Of a stretch of 64,000 nt of DNA, positions 10,559 to 22,196 are shown piece by piece. Position numbers and translations under genes: made by a program. The notes under the pieces are model-generated. The model ran no database searches. It was not told where the DNA came from and was given only the letters and a program-made list of their open reading frames with translations. Positions within the stretch are counted from its first letter, which is position 1. Each line of letters begins with the position of its first letter. Source of the stretch: Ahaetulla prasina (lineage: Eukaryota > Chordata > Lepidosauria > Squamata > Colubridae); assembly GCF_028640845.1 (NCBI RefSeq), contig NC_080542.1, positions 131,834,580 to 131,898,579 on the forward strand. The letters are read 5' to 3'.

Positions 10559-11233
10559 ACGTACTGGCAACTTTCAGTAAAAGATGATGCCCTAAAAAAT
10601 TAATCACTAATCTAATTCCTAAAGACTTGGCATGTCAGAGCACCACAATTTGGTCACTGGCGCACAACAGCTGTACCTGCCAAGAAAGAAAAAAAATATG
10701 TAAAATATACCATCTCTACCTGGCCAGTAAATCAAAAGCAGTTGATCTGAGTGGTATGAGTATCTTAATAAGATGAGCAATTTAATAAAACAGGAATCAA
10801 GAAATATGCAATTTTTTTTCTGAGCCAAAGGCTATATATGATTTTTGGACAATCAGTGAACATCCAAAAAAGCTGTTTCTATTCACACACACACACACAC
10901 AAAAGATTTCTATTCAGAGTTAATGAAAATTGAATATATTTAGAATACTTAGTGCTAGTCACACATTTAATCATTTCCTGTTTCTCTCACTTGTAAAAAA
11001 AAAGTGATTTGGGTACAATTACTGGGTTCAGGAGCAAGAATTTTAAGCACCACATACTACTTTCAGGTTGCAGAGCAAATCTCCTTGAAGTAGGGCACAG
11101 CTGAATCAGAGCAATGGATGAATAAAATGGAAATATTGAAGCATCCAGCTTCAATAAACTGCATAGGAAAACTTTCAAAACTCACCTCTTGACAGATGGA
11201 TTAGGAAAATGGATAGCAGGGGGCAGAGGTATA
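10559..11233. other. No gene seen; short (AC)n
   Basis: Unassigned sequence with an (AC)n tract at 10882-10901. Confidence 0.6.
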
Positions 11234-11607
11234 CAGGGAGTCCTTGATTTACAACTGGTCATTTAGTGACCATTCAAAACTATAATGGTACTGAAAACAG
11301 TGACTTATGATCGTTTTTCACACAACATTTGAAGCATCCCTATGGTCACATGATTAAAATTCAGATACTTGGCAACTGACTAATATTTATGATGGTTACA
11401 CATCCCAGGCTCATGTGATCATCTTTTGATACCTTCTGACAAGCAAAGTCAATGGGAAAGCTCGATTCACCGTATTGCTCATTTAACAACTTTAACGATT
11501 CATTTAACTTTGTCAAGAAAGATCGTAAAATGGAGTAAAATTTACTTAACAAATGTCTTGCTGAGCAACAGGAATTTTAGGCTTAATTGTGATCGTAAGA
11601 CTACCTG
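11234..11607. mobile_element. Tc1/mariner-type MITE
   Basis: The ends CAGGGAGTCCTTGATTTACAA and the inverted GTGATCGTAAGACTACCTG form imperfect terminal repeats flanked by TA on both sides (11232-11233 and 11608-11609). TA duplication fits the Tc1/mariner superfamily. No transposase frame is present. A longer decayed relative is at 46575-47002. Confidence 0.65.
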
Positions 11608-11654
11608 TATCGAAGAGGAATCTTAAACCCTAAAGTGAGAGAAAAACAATGCTA

Positions 11655-11968
11655 AAAGGTAAAGGTAAAGTAGTGCTCATTTCCATTTCAAAGCCAAAGA
11701 GCCAGGACTATCCGAAGACATCTCCATGGTCAGGTGGCCGGCATGACTAAATGCCAAAGGCGCACAGAACGCTGTTACCTTCCCACCAAAGGTGTTTCCT
11801 ATTTTTCTACTTGTATTTTTTAGGTGTTTTCGAACTGCTAAGTTGGCAGAAGCTGGGACAAGTAACAGGAGCTCACCCAGTTACGTGGCACTAGGGATTT
11901 GAACCGCTGAACTGCTGACCTTTCAATCGACAAGCTCAGCATCCTAGCCACTGAGCCACTACATCCCT
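11655..11968 (-). mobile_element. Sauria-type SINE
   Basis: In minus sense the tRNA-like head starts TAGTGGCTCAGTGGCTAGGA (box A) with GGTTCAAATCC (box B). A long body follows and the end is ACCTTTACCTTT, as in Sauria SINEs mobilised by BovB-type LINEs. Full length with scattered substitutions. Other copies are at 53168 and 61788-63255. Confidence 0.85.
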
Positions 11969-12984
11969 TAATGCTTAACTGAAAATATTTTATATGTATT
12001 AAATAAATCCCATTTCTAATCCTAAGAAAGTCCATCATTGAGTTCAATGATGGAGCTGATTCCAGATAAAACGAGAGGATTTAGGCTTTCAATCAAAATA
12101 AAACTGACCCAGATCTCCCCAATCACATGCCATGTTCTGACTATTATGCCAACTTTCCTGGTACTGGATAAATAGGATGGAAGTGCCATTCAACTCATCT
12201 GGAAGGCAAGAAGTTTGGAAAGGCTGTGATTTTCCATCGTATCCCACATAAAATGGAATAAATTATTAAACATCTACTTAGTACTCCAGAGTATGTGGTC
12301 TGTCAGTTTTATTACTGATATTCTATTATTAGTGGCGGAGTCTTAATATTAATGGGTTAAATATAAGAACTCACTGCCCACAACCACAAGATTGTTCCAC
12401 TGGTTTTCAGGAATTTGTTCTTGGCAGCTTGAAATTCTTGAAAAATTCACTGTATGAGGAAATCCTGTATGACTACTTGGGAATTATTTATGTTTGTGTT
12501 GTTTTTCTTCTCTTGATGCAAAGTTTCATATCAGTCCTTTTCCTGCAAATACAAAAATAATAGCTTGATATATTTAAAAGACAAGCTGGATCTGATGGTT
12601 GGGAGTAAAGCCATCATTTTTCTCAAATTGTCTTCAGACTGTTTTTTTTAAAAAAATTATACCAATTGCCTCAAGTTAAGCAGGCCAAATTAAATAATAC
12701 AATAATCCTCTATCGATGATCATACGAAATGTATCAATTAAGTTCAACACTGTAAACACGCAAATCCAGCCTGGAATCAGATTTTTTTTTATCAAACAAT
12801 TAAAATGCTTCCTCCACTCCAGCCATTAGATTGACATGAATATATTATTCTCATTTCACAGGAAAAAAAAAATTACCTAGAATATTGGTATATTGGGGAG
12901 AAAAGGGAGGATGAAGAATATCAAGTACTGAATCACTTCCTTATTCTGCTAAAGATGTTGATGATAATGTTTTTATTGCAACAT
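11969..12984. other. No gene seen
   Basis: AT-rich unassigned sequence. Confidence 0.6.
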
Positions 12985-13057
12985 CTGTAGCTCGGGTGTA
13001 GGATGAGGGTGTAGATTTGTTCTCCGAGCTAGTGGGTTGGTTGGCTGGCTTCCAAAT

Positions 13058-13088
13058 GTTTCATTACCAGGCTAGATAACATCTTCAC
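13058..13088 (-). ncRNA. Decayed hammerhead-like module
   Basis: In minus sense GTGAAGA (C3 changed to G), an extra T, a stem around CTAGCCT, then GAAAC. It keeps the spacing of the module at 7529 but has lost one core base. Confidence 0.3.
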
Positions 13089-13259
13089 TGCAATTAGTAC
13101 AGAAGCCTGGCACTCCACAAGCAATTCCCTCAACAGACACATATACCCAGCACTAGCCACGAACCCCTCAGAATTCAAATAAAACGCATGGCCAACCAGC
13201 CAGACCCTCAACCAACCATCCCACCCAGTACTTCACCTCTCAATGACCCCCCACCTGAC

Positions 13260-13554
13260 CAGAGGTGGGTTTCAGCAGGTTCTGTCCAGTTCTGGAGGAC
13301 CAGTAGCGAAAATTTTGAATAGTTCAGAGAACCGGTAGTAAAAAATTCTGATTGGCCCCTCCCCCATCTATTCTCTGCCTCCTGAGTCCCAACTGATCGG
13401 GAGGAAATGGGGATTTTGCAGTAACCTTCCCTTGGATTGGGGAAGGAATGGAGATTTTACAGTATCCTTCCCTTGCTATGCCCACCAAGCCACGCTTACC
13501 AAGCCACGCCACGCCCACAGAACCGGTAGTAAAAATTTTTGAAACCCACTACTG
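13260..13554. mobile_element. hAT-like MITE, group A
   Basis: Ends CAGAGGTGGGTTTCAGC and GAAACCCACTACTG. The 8-bp target duplication CACCTGAC is perfect (13252-13259 and 13555-13562). 295 bp, noncoding. Confidence 0.92.
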
Positions 13555-13618
13555 CACCTGACCCATCACAAGACCCTGACCTGACGTGACTCTCACAAGA
13601 GCTACTGACTACACAAAG

Positions 13619-13621
13619 CAT

Positions 13622-13660
<39 letters not shown>

Positions 13661-14107
13661 GTCAAATATATATTAAATAATATATATAAGTATAAGCATC
13701 AATTGAATACATAAAATGAATACAACTAAAGGGAACATTAGGACAGGGACGATAGGCACGCTGGTGCTCTTATGCACGCCCCTTACAGACATCTTAGGAA
13801 TGCCGTGAGGTCAACAGCAGACAGTGTTAGGTTAAAATTTTGGGGACTTTGGGATGAGACCATGAAGTCTGATAGTGCGTTCCAGACATTAACAACTCTG
13901 TTACTGAAGTCATATTTTCTGCAATCGAGATTGGAGCGGTTCACTTTAAGTTTGAATCTATTGTGTGCTTGTGTATTGTTGTGGTTGAAGCTGAAGTAGT
14001 CATTGACAGGAAGGACATTGTAGCTGTTGATTTTATGAGTTAAACTCAAGTCATGTCAAAGGCAGCGGAGTTCTAAATTTTCTAAACCCAGAATTTCAAG
14101 TCTGAAT
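13619..14107 (-). mobile_element. LINE-B 3' end with (TTTA)n tail
   Basis: The minus-strand frame 13783-14049 encodes the LINE-B C-terminus (AHNRFKLKVNRSNLDCRKYD, then FSNRVVNVWN). The 3' tail is (TTTA)n on the plus strand at 13619-13660. It separates two oppositely oriented Penelope-like tails. Confidence 0.88.
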
Positions 14108-14225
14108 TATAAGCAGAAAAAGACCAACACAGACACTCCTTAAACTCCACTGAAGATGTTAGCTAGCCTGGTAACTAAACATTCAGAGACCAACCCACAA
14201 GCTCGGATAACGAACCTCCACTCTC
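14108..14225 (+). mobile_element. Penelope-like tail (type gamma), inverted partner
   Basis: CACTGAAGATGTTAGCTAGCC and CACAAGCTCGGATAACGAAC match the inverted sequence at 12985-13088. The module at 14150-14180 reads CTGAAGA, T, GTTAGC...GGTAAC, then TAAAC, so the GAAA core is mutated. Confidence 0.5.
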
Positions 14226-15171
14226 AATGTTTACAATACAGTAGAAAATGAAACCAAAAGATTCATATCTTTCATTGGCGTTCTTTGGAAATTCAAGTTG
14301 CAGCCAGGTTCTAAAGATAATCCAAGTAATGTTATAAAATACAACACGTGACCAGCAAGATAATTTTTATAAATTCACAGTGGATATAGCCAAAATTATT
14401 TGTTCTTATAAATATTAATTTTATCCTTTTCTTATTCTACCTATTGTGCAAATACCTCTAGGAATAATTTTATCAATATCTTCTCCATAATCTTTCTATT
14501 TTGTTTGTTATATCTCTACATTTTATTTGTTTTCTCCAATTCCTTTCTGCTATCCCTGGGTATTGCCATGTCTATTAAAAAATGCTCTTTGTTTTAAATT
14601 ACTTTATATCTGGTATGTCATATTCTAGATGGCAATGTAAATGCAAATATCCCATATATTTTAAACAACATTTTAAACAATAACATTTTTTAATATTGTA
14701 GTAACAACAACAACAACAATAATAATAACTTACTGGGATCTGCTCGCATAATTCACCGATACATCACGCAGTCCTAAACGCTTGGGAAGTGTTCGACTAG
14801 TGATCTGTGATATGAAATCCAGCATAATTATCTCATTTGCTGTGTATACTGTCATAATAATATCCTGACTTTCCACTTATATGGATGGTCCAGGTGACTA
14901 ATAGCAATAAAAATACAACAAAATGCATTTATGCAACCAGTTCAGTGAAAGATTTAGAAAGCAGGCATAGAGAAATTAAAATCTGAAATACCATTCTTTA
15001 AAAAGCAACAACACTCAAATGATTGGTTCTTTTCATATACTTGCACTAAATCCAGTTTTGAATATGAATTTTAGATTAAAAAGGTATGATCATAGATTAA
15101 AATCCCAGAAAAAGGGATTCAACGATTTTAGAATCCTTTTTGGTTTCTCATTTAACAAAATTCAATTTAAA
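14226..15171. other. No gene seen
   Basis: AT-rich; a short (AAC)n/(AAT)n run occurs at 14701-14728. Otherwise unassigned. Confidence 0.6.
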
Positions 15172-15537
15172 TAACAGAATAACAGAGTTGGAAAGGACCT
15201 TGAAGGTCTTCTAATACAACCCCCTGCTCAGGAAGGAAACCCTATACCATTTCAAACAAATGGTTGTCCAATTTCTTCTTAAAAACTTCCAGTGTTGGAC
15301 CATTCACAACTTCTGGAGGCAAGTTGTTCACTGATTAATTCTAACAGTCAGGAATTTTTCCTTAGTTCTAAGTTGCTTCACTCCTTGATTAGTTTCCATC
15401 CGTTGCTTCTTGTCCTGCCTTCAAGTGCTTTGGAAAATAGCTTGACTCCCTCTTCTTTCTGTCAGCTCCCAAGATATTGGAACAAGGGGTCGGACTAGGA
15501 TACCTCCAAGGTCCGTTCCAACTTAGTTATTCTGTTA
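15172..15537 (-). mobile_element. CR1 LINE end with inverted terminal piece
   Basis: 15172-15485 is the minus-strand CR1 end (AGAGTTGGAAAGGACCTTG to CCCAAGATATTGG). It then switches to a plus-strand CR1 terminus (15486-15537, GGTCGGACTAGG to TTATTCTGTTAT). The two ends are therefore inverted copies of the same LINE tail. Confidence 0.85.
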
Positions 15538-15865
15538 TATATTATTCATTATAATATAATAGGAAAATAAATATAAATAAAATAAAATTATCATAAGTTA
15601 ATAAATACAGATAAAATTCAGCCAGTTAAAAACTCAAAAATTATCATACTTAAAATCTTTTTGGTTAAGAAATATGTTTTTCACTGGCACCTAACTATAG
15701 TAACTTTGAAGAAGACAACCCCACTCCAAGGGCATTTAATACAAGGTAAGAAAAGTTCCTTCTTCAAATCTTCCATATTTGTGAAGTACCCGAGTCAAGT
15801 ATTATTTGTTATTTAATCAAGGTAAAGTAGCAAGATTTGCTGTTTTGATTTCCTCCCCACATTTT
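15538..15865. other. No gene seen
   Basis: AT-rich unassigned sequence. Confidence 0.55.
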
Positions 15866-16125
15866 TTTTTTTAATTTGCATTTATATCCCGCCCTTCTCC
15901 AAAGACTCAGGGCGGCTTACACTATGTTAGCAATAGTCTTCATCCTATTTGTATATTTATATACAAAGTCAACTTATTGCTCCCAACAATCTGGGTCCTC
16001 ATTTTACCTACTTTATAAAGGATGGAATGCTGAGTCAACCCTGGGCCTGGTGGGACTAGAACATGCAGTAATTGCAAGCAGCTGTGTTAATAACAGACTG
16101 TCTTAGCAGCCTGAGCCACAGAAGC
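15866..16125 (-). mobile_element. tRNA-type SINE with L2-like tail
   Basis: In minus sense: a head with box A TGGCTCAGGCTGCTAAGACA and box B GTTCTAGTCCC, a body containing AATGAGGACCCAGATTGTTG, and a 3' end TAAGCCGCCCTGAGTCTTTG...GGGCGGGATATAAAT plus poly(A). That end matches the L2-type LINE at 22840-22900, which suggests mobilisation by L2 machinery. Internal polymerase III promoter boxes are visible. Confidence 0.85.
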
Positions 16126-16468
16126 CCTTCTTTTTCTTTTAGGCCCCTAAAATTTTCTTTTATCTCATACATTTTTCTATTATTTTGTGGAGAGTTGACA
16201 CACGTCATTTCAAAATTCTCCACCCAGTTTGTGGTCAGAGAAACTGAGTGGTTGGATTGTTAGTTTCTCCAATGGAAGGAAAAGTTCTCCAACAAGATCT
16301 GATTGCAGAATCTCTGTAGATCAGTTCCTGAAAAGAATACAATGGGTAGAATTCTTGTTGACTTCATGGATTTTGCTGGAATTTAATGAAAGGATGAGAA
16401 GCAGGGAGGTTGCAAATGGTTGGAGATATAATAATACAGTCCTGATTATTGGAGATTTTTGTTCAAAG
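16126..16468. other. No gene seen
   Basis: Unassigned sequence without exon-like features. Confidence 0.55.
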
Positions 16469-16697
16469 CAGGGGTGAAATGTTTCACCTTTCCTACCGGT
16501 TTGCTGATGTGCAGGGGTGAAATGTACTTATCTTTCCTACCGGTTTGCTGATGCGCAGATGGTCAAAACCAGGATGTGACAGCATCCTGGTTGGGGGGGG
16601 GAGCCTCCTGCTGCCGCCACTACTGGTTCTCTGAACTACCCACCACTCGCACTACCGGCTCCTGCGAGCTGGATAGAGCCGATAGCATTTCACCCTG
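16469..16697. mobile_element. hAT-like MITE with duplicated left end
   Basis: Ends CAGGGGTGAAATG and the inverted GCATTTCACCCTG. Flanks GTTCAAAG (16461-16468) and GTATAAAG (16698-16705) match at 6/8. The first ~48 bases are tandemly duplicated (CCTACCGGTTTGCTGATG occurs twice). Confidence 0.75.
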
Positions 16698-18221
16698 GTA
16701 TAAAGGAAATCAAAACTTTCATATGCATTTTTCTGGTCACTGTCTAACTTGGATAAGTGCATCAGGACGACTTCTTTTTCACCACTGCCACCATATTAAT
16801 AGTAATTTCTTCTTCTTCTTTGGAGAAACAACCCCCACCCCCTCCAGCAATTTCTTTTCTATCTAACTGGGAAAAAAATGGACAAGATAAGTTTAGCACA
16901 GCAGCAATTTTTATTTCACGTGATTTGCAAATCAGTATCAATAACTTATTTTTTAGTTTGCACTTCTCCCCAGTAACTCTTAATATAGACCTTCTCTATT
17001 CTAACCACAGTCTGTATGATTTACAGTCTTTTCGTTAATACTGCATCCTTTTAAGCCATAAAAATATCCTTGACCTTGAGAATAATACTCTAGGGTCATA
17101 TTAAGCAAAGTTGCTATTGTTATTTTTCTAACTGATTTGCAGACTGGAAAAATTCATGCAAGCTTAAAACACTGGCTCCTTCTTAACCTTCATATTTCTT
17201 GTGCCAAATTTATACTATCTTGCTTTTCCTTTGCAGTATTTTATTTGGAATACTTTTGTTCTCTGCTAAAACTGATCCACACCATTGATACCTCAGGATA
17301 TTTGCTGAGCAAGTAATTAGTCCTGAATTCAGTTCCCACGGAGACATTTCCAAATTGATATTAACCTCTGCGAAAGCTTCAAAAGGTTACCAGGGACCAA
17401 TGCACTATGGGGAAAAATATTACATTTCAGTTATTGCTGTGCCCATCAGTTTTCTTTTCCTTCTATATCATAAACAGAGAAACTGTTTACGAGCTTGCAT
17501 AATCATTTAATTTCATGAAATAAATTTGATGTTTTCAAGGGTGGGGACACATGTAATATTTGTTTCCCTAGTTGTAAATAAAATGTGTTCCTTCAAATCT
17601 AATTCATTTGGGATGTGGTTAAATTAAAACAAACTTTGTGCACAAATTCATGAGAAATTTAAATGAGGAACAATCACATTGGATAATCCAACCACTAGAC
17701 TTATTTAGAAGAAAGAAGAATATTGTGTTATATGGAACAGGATCACCATGCATGAAATGAGGTAATCTTAATAATCCTATCCTACATGTCAGGAAGCGGA
17801 AACGCAAAGTCAAGAAACTCAAAGAAAATGAATCTCAAATTTCTCATAAGGCAAAAATTAAAGTTGTGGAATTTTGGCCAAGAGAAATATATCTTGTCTT
17901 ATTCCTTGTTCTGCACTCATTCTTTATTCTGCACTGTGTTGCCAGATGCCATTTCATACTGTGAAATGTAGTTTAAGTTTTCAGCAGGAGAAAATTATTA
18001 CTATTCTTTAATGAATCAAGGAATAAGACAGTACAAAGAAAAAAAATAAGAAAGAATTGCATATTTGACCATTACTCTGGTTGTTGTTATTGTTGATCCT
18101 CACATTCAGCCAGTTTAAACTGGATTTGGCATTTCTATCCATCTACTGAATCCTTCCCAGGATTTAGGCAAATGTTGCTTGACGTTGCTTGATGGTGTTA
18201 AAGATATATAATATATATAAC
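16698..18221. other. No gene seen
   Basis: About 1.5 kb of AT-rich sequence. No recognisable element, splice-flanked frame or RNA gene. Confidence 0.6.
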
Positions 18222-18669
18222 AACAGAGTTGGAAGGGATCTTGGAGGCCTTCTAGTCCAACCCCCTGCCCAGGCAGGAAACCCTACACCATCTCAGACAG
18301 ATGGTTATCCAACATTTTTTTAAAAAATTCCAACGTTGGAGCATTCACAACTTCTGCAGGCAAGTCGTTCCACTTATTAATTGTTCTAACTGTCAGGAAA
18401 TTTCTCCTTAGTTCTAAGTTGCTTCTTTCCTTGATCAGTTTCCACCCATTGCTTTTTGTTCTACCCTCAGGTGCTTTGGAGAACAGCCCGACTCCCTCTT
18501 CTTTGTGGCAGCCCCTGAGATATTGGAACACTGCTATCATGTCTCCCCTAGTCCTTCTTTTGATTAAACTAGACATACCCAGTTCCTGCAATCGTTCTTC
18601 ATATGTTTTAGCCTTCAGTCCCCTAATCATCTTTGTTGCTCTTCTCTGCATTCTTTCTAGAGTCTCAGC
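18222..18669 (-). mobile_element. CR1 LINE 3' end
   Basis: Minus-strand frame 18283-18651 (122 codons) encodes the CR1 C-terminus: [51 protein letters not shown]. The noncoding end AGAGTTGGAAGGGATCTTGG follows. 5'-truncated, fairly young by its open frame. Confidence 0.93.
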
Positions 18670-18670
18670 A

Positions 18671-19440
18671 TCTCAGGAATTTGTTTTGGTGCATATGCTC
18701 TCAGTATACATAAAAGAAAAAGAAAAAAAATACCTTCATCAAGGTACAACATTTACAACACAAATGATGGTCATAGGGTACAATTTAACCCTTAATGAGA
18801 GCAACAAAAAGTTACACTCATACAGTCATAAGTGGAAAGAGATTGGTGATGGAAACGATGAGAAGATTAGTAGTAGTGTAGATTTAGTAAATAGTTTGAC
18901 AGTGTTGAGGGAATTATTTGTTTAGCAGAGTAATGGCCTTTGGGAAAAAACTGTTCTTGTGTCTAGTTGTTCTGGTGTGCAGTGCTCTATAGCGTCGTTT
19001 TGATGGTAGGAGCTGAAACAGTTTATGTCCAGGATGTGAGGGATCTGTAAATATTTTCACGGCCCTCTTCTTGATTCGTGTAGTATACAGGTCCTCAATG
19101 GAAGGCAGGTTGGTAGCAATTATTTTTTCTGCAGTTCTAATTATCCTCTGAAGTCTGTGTCTTTCTTGTTGGGTTGCAGAACCAACCAGAGGTGCAAATG
19201 ACAGACTCAATCATTCCTCTGTAGAATGTATCAGCAGCTCCTTGGGCAGTTTAAGCTTACTGAGTTGGCGCAAAAAGAACAGTCTTTGTTGTCCTTTTTT
19301 GATGATGTTTTTGATGTTAACTGTCCATTTTAGATCTTGTGATATGATAGAATGTGGAAATTTGAAGGTTTCTACTGTTGATACTGTGTTGTCAAGTATT
19401 GTGAGAGGTGGAAGTATGAAAGGGTTTCTCCTAAATGTTT
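18671..19440 (-). mobile_element. LINE-C 3' part
   Basis: Minus-strand frame 18914-19210 encodes the LINE-C C-terminus (PSKRRYRALHTRTTRHKNSF, FPKAITLLNK). Upstream code in other frames continues to about 19440. The last ~40 bases of the LINE and its microsatellite are missing where it meets the CR1. Confidence 0.88.
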
Positions 19441-20092
19441 CTCCTAATGTTCTTCTAATATTTCCTGATTAGAAAAAAGAAATTTTTTGGTCAAAAAACT
19501 CGCAGCGACTCTGAAAGAATCAAACAGAAATGGGCTGGAAGTCAGATCTGCTAGAGATGTTTCTCTCAGGCTGACTGAGTCAAAACTGGGCCCAACAGGA
19601 AGAAGCAAGGGGTCAAAAACTTCTAGGCAGATCTGGCTGTAGCAACCCATGTCTGACCAATGCCTCAGCCTCGTTGGAGAACTGGTGGCTTGCTGGGTGC
19701 TGCGCAGGAGGTGTAAGGCAAGGTGCTGCCACCCGAAAACTATTGCTATGACTTCTGCTGCCTGGAACTGCCCAAAAACATGATGCTCTTTCTTTGCCTC
19801 TGCACATTTTTGGACCTGGGGAGGCAACGGAGATTTCCAGGCAGCGGAGATCACGGCAACAGTGTTTTTGGGTGGCAGCACCTTGCCTTTTGCTCCCTGA
19901 GCAGCACCTGCTTTTCCATGCAAGTCCCGACTTCTGCGCTTCCCCAGGCCGCTCCCATTGTCAAAATCCGAATGGAAGTGAAGATGCTGCTGATCCTGAT
20001 GCTGGTAGGCAGAAGCAGAATTCTTTTTTTCTTGTTTTCCTCCCCCAAAATTAAGGTATACTCCGGTGCATCTTATACACCGAAAAATACAG
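19441..20092. mobile_element. DNA-transposon-like repeat, one end
   Basis: Ends at the right with GGTGCATCTTATACACCGAA and AAATACAG, the same terminus as 21645-21670. Inside, 19719-19775 and 19815-19888 are partly inverted copies (GCAAGGTGCTGCCACCC and its complement). Left boundary unclear; no transposase frame. Confidence 0.45.
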
Positions 20093-20948
20093 AACCCTTC
20101 ACTCGACTAATAAAATAAATTCCATGGCTGATAGCACATACTTTGGTTTCATCACCAGCAGAATCTGAATGGAAGAGTTAGCAGAAATGTTCCTAATATT
20201 TTGCCGCAAATAAGTAGCTCTGCAAATCTTTGTTGCAATTTCAAGTCATGAAATGGCTTGGAATGTTCACCTTGAACATATGTTGAGGAAATATTCCTCT
20301 TCTCTAGCACTTTTTTAAGCACAGCTACCTAAGTATGACCACGAGGGACTTATTTGGCAAGTTGAAGAAATCTGGGGCTGTTATAAGTCCAGAATGCGTC
20401 CTGCTGATTTCTTCCATCTGCCTGATGCTGCCAGGTTCTCAGAAGGATCAGGACATAGAAAGAAACAGATGGTGATGAATGTGCTTGGCCCTTGCACTTG
20501 GGAGACAGAGGCAGAATATGGACCATTTGCCTAACACCTGCCCTTTCCCTCATTAACTCATAGGAGGAAATGCAAATGTCTTTTTGCAGAAAGCAACACT
20601 TGATCAAATATAAAATCAAGGAAGAGAAGATGGGAAAAAGAAAACTTTCCCTAAACTTTCAGCCACAGGAAATCTCAGTTCTTAGAATAGCTGCCTTGAT
20701 CATTTAAAAGTTATTTTATTCAAACTGAGCGAAGTGGCAGTCCTGATGCACTGGTCTTGTTTCCTACAAAGGCCATTTGAAGGTGCTAACCAGAATGCAA
20801 AGGAAAAATATTTCAGAAGATAATAATGTACCACCTGTGGACACTTCAGAGCTTAATTCTCATTTTCAGTTACTTGAGGCCTTTCCTAATGGTCATTATG
20901 CTTAACCAAATCAACCATATTTATCTTTCTGTACCAAGAGATTAAGTT
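20093..20948. other. No gene seen
   Basis: Unassigned sequence. Confidence 0.55.
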
Positions 20949-21670
20949 ACTGCATTTTTGGTCTGTAAGATGCTCTGGACCATAAGATGCTTTATAGGAG
21001 GAAAATGAGAAAAAAAATTCCTGTTTTTCGTGCGCCCCATTTGGGCCTCCGCACATCCCATTTTCAATACGTTCCAGGTGGTGGGGATAGGCGGCAGCAA
21101 CAATGATCCCTGCCACCTGGAAAGGGCTGAAAATGGGGCATGTGGAGGCTGAAAATGGGGTTTGTAGAGGCCAAAAACAGGACATGTGGAGGCCGAAAAG
21201 AAGGTACATGGAAGCGACAATAGGGGTCAGCAGCAGTGGTGGGATTCAAGCAATTTAACAACCTGTTCTCTGCCCTAATGATTTCTTCCAACAGCTGGTT
21301 TGCCAAACTGCTCAGAAAGTTAACAACCGGTTCTCCCAAAGTGGTGCGAACTGGCTGAATCCCACCACTGGTCAGCAGCAATGGGCGGTGACAGTGGCAA
21401 TGGACGGTGGCGATCCCCGCAGCCTGGAACAGCTAATAGGCGATATTCTGGGAGGCAGATCCAACCTCCAATCACTGCTTGTGCTAAACCAGGCTGTGCT
21501 GAAGCTGACTGAGCTGTTTGCTGTTTGCTGCAAGGAGGTAAATTGCTGGGAGGCAGAGGCCGAAGGCAGGGCTTCAGCAACATTCACTGCATGAGACGCA
21601 CAGACATTTCCAGCCACTTTTTTTTTTTGGTGGGGGGGGGGAGTGCATCTTATTTACCAAAAAATACAGT
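20949..21670. mobile_element. TIR element (TAAGATGC type) with nested MITE
   Basis: Left end CTGCATTTTTGGTCTGTAAG with AAGATGC is inverted at the right as GCATCTTATTTACC and AAAAATACAG. Contents are GC-richer than the surroundings and noncoding. The MITE at 21234-21370 is inserted in it. The superfamily is not assigned. Confidence 0.55.
21234..21370. mobile_element. Short hAT-like MITE
   Basis: 137 bp with ends CAGTGGTGGGATTCA and TGAATCCCACCACTG (perfect inverted repeats) and a perfect 8-bp duplication GTCAGCAG (21226-21233 and 21371-21378). Confidence 0.93.
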
Positions 21671-22196
21671 GCATGTTATACTTCCTCTCCCAAAGTCTGC
21701 AAATGATTACTTAATTATAGAATGGAACTGCTTCTAACAAGCTTACCTTTTGAGCTTAAAATACAGTTCTATAAATTAGATGCCTCTCTGGTGAAACCTG
21801 TAATAAGAATAGAGAAGTTATATTTTTTAAAGATCTGAGTTTTAGAGAGCATCTCTTTCAATGCCATTCAGTCACTATTTCACGGACCTTGTTGCTTTTT
21901 TCCACGGACCTTGTTGCTTTTTTCCAGAGATTTGCACAGATTCCCCCTTTTTTTTACTTCAATGATATTGTGTCACTGGTCAATATCAAGTTTATTCACT
22001 TAATGCCAAACATACAGAAAACAATACATAATTTAATTTGCAACTAACCCAAAGTATAATCAGTTATAATTGTCTATAATTGATTACTTATTCTTCACTA
22101 AGTGAAACCTAATAGGCCTCCAGACAGAAATGTTTAACTTGTTATATAATCCTTGAATGCAGGTAAGTAGTTATTGTAAAAATAATATGAGCATTG
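21671..22196. other. No gene; small tandem duplication
   Basis: CACGGACCTTGTTGC with TTTTTTC is repeated twice in tandem at 21880-21925. Otherwise unassigned. Confidence 0.6.

Larger units (their letters stand above)
12985..13618 (-). mobile_element. Penelope-like tail (type gamma), split by a MITE
   Basis: In minus sense it contains GAAGATGTTATCTAGCC, GGTAATGAAACATTTGG and CTAGCTCGGAGAAC. A related sequence runs in the opposite direction at 14108-14225. The MITE at 13260-13554 interrupts it. The element identity is an inference. Confidence 0.5.

Noticed and set aside
11880..11968. tRNA gene
   Set aside because: Box A and B are those of a SINE head; no complete cloverleaf.
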